Positions 59,175 to 64,000 of a DNA stretch of 64,000 bases are shown in pieces. The notes below the pieces were generated by a model. The model ran no database searches and was not told where the DNA came from. It saw only the letters and a program-made list of their open reading frames with translations. Every line of letters begins with the position of its first letter. Within the stretch, counting starts at the first letter, position 1. Location of the stretch: assembly GCA_035560795.1 (NCBI GenBank), contig DATMYV010000005.1, forward strand, positions 1-64,000, in the 5' to 3' direction. The translations under genes and the position numbers were made by a program. Origin of the DNA: Longilinea sp035560795 (GTDB lineage: Bacteria; Chloroflexota; Anaerolineae; Anaerolineales; Anaerolineaceae).

Positions 59175-60482
59175 ATGAAGAGGGTTAGCAAATACCGCTG
59201 GTTTGTCGTTGGAATTTTCTTTTTCTTTATGCTCTTGCATCAAGCAGATAAACTATTAATTGGGCCGTTGACGACTCCCATTATGAAGGAATTTCACATC
59301 AATGAAACCCAGATGGGATTGCTTTCCACTGGCGCAATTATTGTTGAAGCAATTTTCTACCCATTGTGGGGGTATCTGTGCGATCGTTTTTCACGGGCCA
59401 AACTCCTTTCAGCGGCTGCTTTCATCTGGGGTGCATCCACCTGGCTCAGTGCTATCGCACCGACTTATTCGACATTCTTGGTGACGCGCTCCAGCACTGG
59501 CATCGATGATTCAAGCTACCCTGGGTTGTATTCACTAATTGCAGATTATTTTCCTCCGAAAGCCCGCGGAAAAGTCTACGGTCTTTTACAAATAGCCATG
59601 CCAATGGGTTATTTGATTGGCATGGTCATGGCCCTGGTGTTAGGCGGCGTAATTGGCTGGCGGTCGATCTTCTATATTACCGGATCTCTGGGTGTATTGA
59701 TGGCCTTCGTCATCTTCTTTGGCGTCAAGGAGCCAGAACGGGGTACATCCGAACCGGAAATGGAAAATATCGAACAGACCGGCAAATACCAATTTGATTG
59801 GAAAATTGCCCGTGATTTGTTCAAGAAGCGCAGCCTGCTGCTGCTTTTCCTTCAGGGATTTGTAGGCGTCTTCCCCTGGCAAGTAATTACTTTTTGGTTT
59901 TTTCGGTATCTTGAAACAGAACGAGGCTTTTCCTCAAATGAAGTATTGATTACCATGGTGATCGCGATTCTCATGATGTCGGCAGGTTATCCCCTTGGTG
60001 GAGCATTGGGAGATTGGCTTTTCGGAAAAACGAAACGCGGCCGCGTGATCGTCTCTGCAACAGGGGTAATCCTTGGAGCCGGAATGCTGTTTCTCGCCAT
60101 CCATGTGCCCTATTCAAATCGAGTCCTTTTTACCGTCCTGATGGGCTTTACGGCATTGCTTATGCCCTTTGCATCGCCCAATGTACTTTCCACCGTATAT
60201 GATATTACCCTGCCAGAGGTCCGCTCAACCGCCAATTCCATCCAGTATTTTATCGAACAGGGCGGATCCGCCGTCGCACCTACATTAGCCGGCGTTATTG
60301 CGATGCAGTCTTCGCTCGAAAATTCAATCCTTTATATTTGCGTGGCGGCATGGGTACTGTGTTTTGTCTTCTTCCTGGGTGTGATTTATTTGCTGCCAAA
60401 GGATATTGATACGCTGCGAGGCCAGATGGCCGATCGGGCACGGGCTGAAAAATCGATGCAATCCGCAGGTGCTGGGGACTGA
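59175..60482 (+). CDS. MFS transporter (Spinster/anion symporter-like)
   Basis: A 435-residue protein with 12 predicted helices. The first helix carries LHQADKLLIGPL, whose D follows the D-R/D-K pattern of the sphingolipid-transporter-like (Spinster) and hexuronate/anion symporter groups. WGYLCDRFSRAKLLS is motif A between helices 2 and 3, and ADYFPPKARGKVYGL follows helix 4. The substrate is unknown. It overlaps the prepilin peptidase gene by 1 bp, although no functional link is evident. Confidence 0.85.
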   Translation: MKRVSKYRWFVVGIFFFFMLLHQADKLLIGPLTTPIMKEFHINETQMGLLSTGAIIVEAIFYPLWGYLCDRFSRAKLLSAAAFIWGASTWLSAIAPTYSTFLVTRSSTGIDDSSYPGLYSLIADYFPPKARGKVYGLLQIAMPMGYLIGMVMALVLGGVIGWRSIFYITGSLGVLMAFVIFFGVKEPERGTSEPEMENIEQTGKYQFDWKIARDLFKKRSLLLLFLQGFVGVFPWQVITFWFFRYLETERGFSSNEVLITMVIAILMMSAGYPLGGALGDWLFGKTKRGRVIVSATGVILGAGMLFLAIHVPYSNRVLFTVLMGFTALLMPFASPNVLSTVYDITLPEVRSTANSIQYFIEQGGSAVAPTLAGVIAMQSSLENSILYICVAAWVLCFVFFLGVIYLLPKDIDTLRGQMADRARAEKSMQSAGAGD

Positions 60483-61228
60483 TGAACATCTTAATGCCAT
60501 TGCTGGTTATTCTTATCGGCTGGTTTGCTGGTATTCTGCTCAATTTCCTGGCCGATCTACTGCCCAGTTCTCCGCGTAAATGGCAGATCAATTGTCACGA
60601 CTGTCATAAGCCGCGTTCATTTGTCGATTATGTGACGATGAGGTCCTGCCGTTTTTGCGGCCAAAACCGTTCATTCCGCGCATGGATCGTACAAATTGCC
60701 GCCGTTCTCGGATTGGTTCTCTTATGGTTTTTTCCACCTGACCGGTTCGGTTTTTGGGTGATCCTGCCTTATATGTTTTATTTTGCGCTGGTCGCGATCA
60801 TCGATATTGAACATCGTTTGATTTTGCATATTGTCAGCCTGGTTGGGGCAATTCTCGTCCTGCCGATCGGACTCATATGGAACGGATGGCGTTCTATGTT
60901 GATCGGTGGCGCGGCAGGTGCTGGGATTATGGTGACGCTCTACCTGCTGGGAGAATTGTTTCGCAGAGGGGTTTCAAAAAGCAGACACGAAGAAGTAACC
61001 GAAGAAGCACTCGGTTTTGGCGATGTAACCCTTTCGGCTGTCCTGGGTTTAATGCTTGGCTGGCCGAAAATCGGTTTTGATATTATTTTTGCCATCTTCC
61101 TGGCAGGTTTGGTCAGCGCCGCTTATTTGCTTTGGATGGCTGTCAGGCGGAAATATCATCCATTCACCGCAATTCCATACGGTCCGTTTCTGCTGGTCGG
61201 CGCCATAATCCTAATTTATTTAGCATAA
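60482..61228 (+). CDS. Prepilin peptidase (A24 family)
   Basis: A 248-residue membrane protease. Two C-x2-C pairs (CHDC and CRFC, about 37-62) form the N-terminal zinc site typical of bifunctional prepilin peptidases. The two aspartates are in AIIDIEHRLI (about 104-113) and LGFGDVTLS (about 177-185, the G-x-G-D motif). It cleaves, and perhaps N-methylates, type IV pilin-like precursors at the membrane. Its coupling to an MFS gene is odd; pilus genes are not in this window. Confidence 0.9.
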   Translation: MNILMPLLVILIGWFAGILLNFLADLLPSSPRKWQINCHDCHKPRSFVDYVTMRSCRFCGQNRSFRAWIVQIAAVLGLVLLWFFPPDRFGFWVILPYMFYFALVAIIDIEHRLILHIVSLVGAILVLPIGLIWNGWRSMLIGGAAGAGIMVTLYLLGELFRRGVSKSRHEEVTEEALGFGDVTLSAVLGLMLGWPKIGFDIIFAIFLAGLVSAAYLLWMAVRRKYHPFTAIPYGPFLLVGAIILIYLA

Positions 61229-61246
61229 ACGCAAAATTCGATAATG

Positions 61247-61279
61247 CAATCAAGCAGAGGATCATCCTCTGCTTGATTG
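61247..61279. terminator. Long perfect hairpin between convergent genes
   Basis: A 15-bp perfect stem (61247-61261 with 61265-61279) has a 3-nt TCA loop. It lies between the prepilin peptidase and the PEP carboxykinase genes, which converge. T-runs on either side are weak, so it probably acts as a bidirectional barrier or terminator. Confidence 0.7.
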
Positions 61280-61306
61280 TTGCCTTAGTATCCATCAATA
61301 AAGTAT

Positions 61307-62914
61307 TTAGCGCGTAATGGGCTCTGTGGTTTGAACGGTAGAATTCAAATCAAATTGAAATTGTTCATAATTCTGCCTGAAGTGCTCTATCAGAGAATTC
61401 GCCTGAACGCGATAGGATTCTTTATCCTTCCATGTATTGATGGGAAGTAGAATCTCGGGTGGGACCCCTGCACAGGTTTTTGGAACGGAAAGTCCAAAAA
61501 ACTCGTCCGTTTGGAAGTCGACTTTATCAAGTTGTCCGGTAAGTGCAGCGCGGACCATGGCCCGAGTATAAGGCAGGCGAATCCGGTTGCCGGTGCCAAA
61601 ACCGCCTCCGGTCCACCCGGTGTTCACAAGCCATACCTGTACGTTGTGTTTCTGAATCTTTTGACCCAGAAGTCGAGCATAAACTTTTGGTTCCAAAGGC
61701 AGGAAAGGCGCACCAAAACAGGTGGAAAAGGTAGCCTGCGGTTCTTTGCCAAGGCCTTTTTCAGTACCGGCGAGTTTGGAGGTATAGCCGGACAGGAAAT
61801 AATACATGGCCTGATCAGGCGTCAATTTTGCTATCGGTGGAAGCACGCCAAAAGCATCTGCGGTCAGAAAAAAAATGTTTTCGGGATGTCCCGCGAAACC
61901 TTCCGGCACATAATTCTGGATGTAGTCAATTGGGTAGGCACCGCGGGTATTCTCCGTCCGGCGGTCGCTGTCGAAATCGATCGACCGGTCGAATGGGTTA
62001 AAAAGTACATTTTCCAGTACAGCACCGAAGCGGTGGGTTGCCTGCCAGATTAGCGGTTCCAGCTCAGCGCGTAAACGTATGGTTTTGGCATAACAACCGC
62101 CCTCAAAATTAAAAACGCCATCATCCGCCCAACCGTGTTCGTCGTCACCAATGAGTCGGCGGTCTGGGTCGGAAGATAGGGTTGTTTTTCCAGTCCCAGA
62201 AAGACCAAAAAACAAGGCGACATCTCCACAATCGCCAACATTTGCCGAGCAATGCATGGAGAGAATTCCGAGGCGGGGCATCAGGTAATTCATCAGGGTG
62301 AAAACGGATTTCTTAATCTCGCCTGCGTAACCTGTACCGCCAATCAACACCAGTTTTTGGCTGAAATCAACCAGGATAAAAGCCCCTGAATTTGTGCCAT
62401 CCTCCGCCGGGTTGGCTACAAAATCCGGAACCTGGATTACGGTGTAATCAGGATGAAAATCCGCCAGCCGGTCAGCGGGAAGACGAATTAATAAATCACG
62501 GGAAAACAAGCTGTGCCAGGCTTTTTCAGTGATGACGCGAATTGCAAGATGGTGAATCGGGTGAGCTCCAACCTGCAAATCCTGGACAAAGACATCCCGG
62601 TTTTGCAGATAAGCTGTGACTTTGCGAAAAACCCTTTGAAAAGCTTCCGGTGAAATTGGACGGTTTACCTTTCCCCACCAGATGCATTCATCATCCGCAT
62701 TTCCATTCTTGACAATGAATTTATCGTTGGGGGAACGGCCTGTGTATTGGCCGGTATTGACCATGACTGCGCCGTCAGGCGATAGGTCGCCTTCTTGACG
62801 AAGAATGATCTGTTCCACCAAAGCAGGAACGTTGAAATTCCAGCGGGCTGTCTTGAGATTGGTCAATTGGATCTGGTCCAAGCCATACTCGCTCGGGATT
62901 CCTAAAATTTGCAT
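61307..62914 (-). CDS. pckA: Phosphoenolpyruvate carboxykinase (ATP)
   Basis: A 535-residue enzyme. VMVNTGQYTGRSPNDKFIV (about 46-64), IGGTGYAGEIKKSVF, the P-loop FFGLSGTGKTTLSSDP (about 233-248), DDEHGWADDGVFNFEGGCYAKTI and NTGWTGGGFG are strictly conserved in ATP-type enzymes. It interconverts oxaloacetate and phosphoenolpyruvate in gluconeogenesis. The frame allows a start at 62935 that abuts the upstream stop; I prefer the ATG at 62914 because an AAGGAG site lies 9 bp before it and the family-like start LGIPSEYGL follows. Confidence 0.96.
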   Translation of the reverse strand: MQILGIPSEYGLDQIQLTNLKTARWNFNVPALVEQIILRQEGDLSPDGAVMVNTGQYTGRSPNDKFIVKNGNADDECIWWGKVNRPISPEAFQRVFRKVTAYLQNRDVFVQDLQVGAHPIHHLAIRVITEKAWHSLFSRDLLIRLPADRLADFHPDYTVIQVPDFVANPAEDGTNSGAFILVDFSQKLVLIGGTGYAGEIKKSVFTLMNYLMPRLGILSMHCSANVGDCGDVALFFGLSGTGKTTLSSDPDRRLIGDDEHGWADDGVFNFEGGCYAKTIRLRAELEPLIWQATHRFGAVLENVLFNPFDRSIDFDSDRRTENTRGAYPIDYIQNYVPEGFAGHPENIFFLTADAFGVLPPIAKLTPDQAMYYFLSGYTSKLAGTEKGLGKEPQATFSTCFGAPFLPLEPKVYARLLGQKIQKHNVQVWLVNTGWTGGGFGTGNRIRLPYTRAMVRAALTGQLDKVDFQTDEFFGLSVPKTCAGVPPEILLPINTWKDKESYRVQANSLIEHFRQNYEQFQFDLNSTVQTTEPITR

Positions 62915-62934
62915 CGCTTCATGCTCCTTTTTCA

Positions 62935-64000
62935 TTATTGGCCAATTTCACCCGTCAATCTGGGAAACCAATACCAGAGAACGTCCATGGCAGGTTTTCC
63001 ATTTGTCGAAATCGACGCATCCTGCAAGGCTACCGGCGGGTAAAAACCCTTCACGATCACACCAGAAATCCAATCGCGATTATTAATGGCTCCAAGAGCT
63101 GCATTGTAAAGATCCACCTGGGCCTGCAAATTCACCGGGATACTCTGCAATTCGAGATATGGTTGTGAGAGCGCAATATTCGGCAGACAGTTTCCGTTTA
63201 TTGAAACACATTGTTTTGCTGCGCCAGATGCAGAGGCAAAGCTTAACGCAAGAATCAACGGTTTCCCGCTTTCAGTCTGAAATGGCGCCAATTGTTCGTC
63301 CATCAGCCGGCCAAACTCAGCTTCCAGGTCCGATTCGCTGGGTGAGTCGGATGAGGTTAATGGAACAGACCAATTCACATAAAATGCATCAAAGAGATTC
63401 AGTGGGAGTGGAGGTGTGCTCTCACTTCCTGAATACACCAACTGCAAGACAAACTGACCGGTGAACCTTGTCCGCGTTTGAGCGATCAAATCTTCCCAAC
63501 GGGCGGCGATATCGTCAGGCAGGTTTGCTGGAGAACCATCGTTCAATGTACCGCCAGAATATGCAGGCGCAATGGCGGAATCGCCCAGGATCAGCGCAGT
63601 TGCGTTATTTACAGTAGCGAAATCGGCCGCATTGCGCAGGAAGGTGGCATACTGGTCAAAGAAGCTATCCCACCAACCGCTATCCTTAACGGCTGACTTC
63701 CACCAATCCTGGCTGGATTTTTCAAAACGGACATAAGGCGCAATGATAACCTTCAATCCGCTTTGCTGCGCCAGAGCCACCTGTTGAGTCAGGTCAGACC
63801 ACAAAGGATCTATTCCTGGAATTGCTTTCAAAACTGGTTTTGAATTGTTGGTAAAGGTCCAAGTCATCGGAATGACGACCGTATTTGCTCCGATCCCTTT
63901 TATTGTTTGGAAACTTGCGCCGTAGTGAGGCTGCCAGTTCGGTTGATAGCCGGGCTGGAATTCTGCACCTACCCAGAAGGATGAGCCACGATTAATGATT
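62935..64000 (-). CDS. GH113-like glycoside hydrolase domain protein (5' end cut by window)
   Basis: At least 355 codons are visible and the frame is still open at the window edge. An internal ATG at 63867 is not the start, because upstream codons encode conserved-looking sequence (GAEFQPGYQPNW then YGASFQTIKGIGANTVVIP). The beta-alpha pattern, the GANTVVIPMTWTF strand end and later LKVIIAPYV and ALILGD strands suggest a TIM barrel of the GH113 type, acting on beta-mannan-like glycans. No catalytic Glu can be assigned with confidence. Signal or anchor sequence would lie beyond the window. The stop overlaps the potential pckA start. Confidence 0.6.
   Translation of the reverse strand, partial: IINRGSSFWVGAEFQPGYQPNWQPHYGASFQTIKGIGANTVVIPMTWTFTNNSKPVLKAIPGIDPLWSDLTQQVALAQQSGLKVIIAPYVRFEKSSQDWWKSAVKDSGWWDSFFDQYATFLRNAADFATVNNATALILGDSAIAPAYSGGTLNDGSPANLPDDIAARWEDLIAQTRTRFTGQFVLQLVYSGSESTPPLPLNLFDAFYVNWSVPLTSSDSPSESDLEAEFGRLMDEQLAPFQTESGKPLILALSFASASGAAKQCVSINGNCLPNIALSQPYLELQSIPVNLQAQVDLYNAALGAINNRDWISGVIVKGFYPPVALQDASISTNGKPAMDVLWYWFPRLTGEIGQ

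Noticed and set aside
1..64000. Mobile elements, prophage or CRISPR arrays
   Set aside because: No transposase, integrase, phage structural gene, cas gene or regularly spaced repeat was seen, and gene density and style are uniform across the window.

Overview
The window looks like chromosomal DNA of a Chloroflexota bacterium, most likely class Anaerolineae. This is an inference from gene content: F420 biosynthesis, molybdenum hydroxylases with YqeB/YqeC/MocA maturation proteins, tandem YfhO-like and GT-C-like membrane proteins, an Hsp20-Lon pair, ATP-dependent PEP carboxykinase, and several conserved proteins without assigned function. No rRNA, ribosomal protein or other strong taxonomic marker is present. 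The gene layout is compact, with many 1-11 bp overlaps. I saw no insertion sequence, prophage, integrase, CRISPR array or att-like repeat. One tRNA gene (Arg, anticodon UCU, CCA encoded) is present.

Layout. 0-0.6 kb: YggT and DUF167. 0.65-3.9 kb (minus): a coiled-coil zinc-ribbon protein followed by a membrane-anchored NACHT-like NTPase with HEAT-type repeats. 4-13.8 kb (plus): four large polytopic membrane proteins in an A-B-A-B tandem (GT-C-like / YfhO-like), then MoxR ATPase and DUF58. 13.9-19.6 kb (minus): Hsp20, Lon, a receiver-only response regulator, a PHP-AlbA_2 fusion and MoaB/Mog in one operon. 19.7-27.1 kb: tRNA-Arg, an MFS exporter, two uncharacterised proteins, a LysM-M23 envelope protein, DUF192, a response regulator, exodeoxyribonuclease III and a NarL-type regulator. 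27.2-34.4 kb (minus): an eight-gene housekeeping operon (M20 peptidase, DUF1385, ComEA, YqeY, PgpH-like HD hydrolase, YbeY, diacylglycerol/undecaprenol kinase, endonuclease IV-like) with a good sigma-A type promoter.

34.6-54.3 kb (plus) is the most interesting part: about 18 genes in one direction, behind a leader that can fold into a compact three-way junction. It combines an SsnA-like amidohydrolase, F420 genes (NADPH:F420 oxidoreductase, CofE, CofD, CofC, an F420-dependent LLM-family enzyme), two molybdenum hydroxylase modules with opposite domain-fusion patterns, and a maturation set (XdhC, YqeB, a YqeC-MocA fusion, a second MocA). A CBS-containing DHH pyrophosphatase, a 2H phosphoesterase, a small two-TM protein and a class IV aminotransferase are embedded in it. 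The gene set resembles the ssnA/xdhD/mocA/yqeB/yqeC purine-related genes of E. coli, here physically joined to F420 metabolism. The reading as an F420-linked, possibly selenium-dependent purine or N-heterocycle hydroxylation system is inference.

54.3-59.0 kb (minus): a MrfA/YprA-type helicase carrying an HNH nuclease module, its exonuclease partner MrfB/YprB with TPR-like repeats, a methyltransferase and a DUF2007-like protein. 59.2-61.2 kb: an MFS transporter and a prepilin peptidase. 61.3-64 kb (minus): PEP carboxykinase and a GH113-like protein cut by the window end. No gene-free stretch exceeds 300 bases, apart from the roughly 360 bp between hsp20 and the MFS gene, which holds the tRNA and a promoter.
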